This document shows positions 63,910 through 64,000 of a stretch of DNA of 64,000 bases, one piece after another; within the stretch, counting starts at the first letter, position 1; each line of letters starts with the position of its first letter. The translations under genes were made by a program, and so were the position numbers. The DNA lies in the NCBI RefSeq assembly GCF_035999195.1, contig NZ_DASYGY010000004.1, positions 372,001 to 436,000 on the forward strand, written 5' to 3'. The notes under the pieces are model-generated. The model ran no database searches. It was not told where the DNA came from and saw nothing but the letters and a program-made list of their open reading frames with translations. This DNA comes from Pseudoxanthomonas sp. Lineage in GTDB: Bacteria; Pseudomonadota; Gammaproteobacteria; Xanthomonadales; Xanthomonadaceae.

Positions 63910-64000
63910 ATGAAGAACCCCATGAACGAATCCACCCTGCCGAACGTGGCGCCCGACGCCCTCGACATCCCCGATGCCGCCCGGCTCGCCAGCGGTGACG
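63910..64000 (+). CDS. Start of a gene cut by the right edge
   Basis: The ATG at 63910 (or 63922) opens a frame to the end of the window: MKNPMNESTLPNVAPDALD, then IPDAARLASGD. It is 20 nt after the sterol desaturase-like gene, on the same strand, so probably in its operon. Too little is present to name it. Confidence 0.5.
   Translation, partial: MKNPMNESTLPNVAPDALDIPDAARLASGD

Overview
The window is high-GC, densely packed DNA from a gammaproteobacterium, most likely of the family Xanthomonadaceae (Pseudoxanthomonas, Stenotrophomonas, Lysobacter or a close relative). The evidence is the gene content and order: an smeU1VWU2X-type efflux operon with its divergent LysR gene, a short adenylate kinase opposite a PPi-dependent phosphofructokinase, an mpl / subtilase / Lon-domain series, the ygfB-pepP and zapA-6S RNA-fau arrangements, and many paired palindromic repeats between genes. 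I found no rRNA, tRNA, CRISPR array or insertion sequence. All functions are read from motifs and family resemblance; no database search was run.

Layout. 1-2.96 kb: an oxidoreductase cut by the left edge, a periplasmic BON protein, a lipocalin and a PagL-like lipid A deacylase. 3.0-12.6 kb: an RND drug efflux operon (smeU1, smeV, smeW, smeU2, smeX, minus strand) headed by a small translationally coupled ORF and facing a LysR regulator. 12.8-20.7 kb: small envelope proteins, a membrane H+-pyrophosphatase carrying an unusual C-terminal OmpA-like domain, a PPi-phosphofructokinase and adenylate kinase. 20.9-26.3 kb: a secreted GH5 glycosidase, Mpl (peptidoglycan recycling), a secreted subtilisin-like protease and a Lon N-terminal-domain protein. 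26.4-33.6 kb: a DedA/PAP2/LssY fusion, a small kinase, an SDR, a glyoxalase-fold protein, an ECF sigma / FecR / secreted protein operon and an isochorismatase-like hydrolase. 33.7-43.5 kb: a voltage-gated K+ channel-like protein, ArgD, a two-component system, a secreted DJ-1/PfpI protein, a HAD hydrolase, HemL, ThiE, rubredoxin, a SirB1/TPR protein and a DUF192 protein.

43.5-50.7 kb is the accessory part: a Type III-like restriction-modification pair (res, mod), a small divergent helix-turn-helix regulator, a toxin-antitoxin pair, an unknown gene and a second copy of the same regulator type. 50.7-57.9 kb returns to core genes: rpiA, an EVE-domain protein, fau, 6S RNA, zapA, a ZapB-like coiled coil, a PAS/GGDEF/EAL protein, ygfB and pepP. 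57.96-58.45 kb has no intact gene and holds a decayed 21-nt repeat. 58.8-63.0 kb is an arsenic operon (arsR, acr3, arsC, GAPDH, arsJ; minus strand) with a sterol desaturase-like gene facing arsR. The right edge cuts a new ORF.

Functional themes are efflux and envelope stress, pyrophosphate-based energy saving (H+-PPase plus PPi-PFK), arsenate detoxification through 1-arseno-3-phosphoglycerate, and a phage-defence island. The most unusual items are the pyrophosphatase-OmpA fusion, the decayed heptad-repeat tract, the duplicated regulator around the restriction-modification/toxin-antitoxin island, and a family of paired palindromes that sit 3-22 nt from stop codons.
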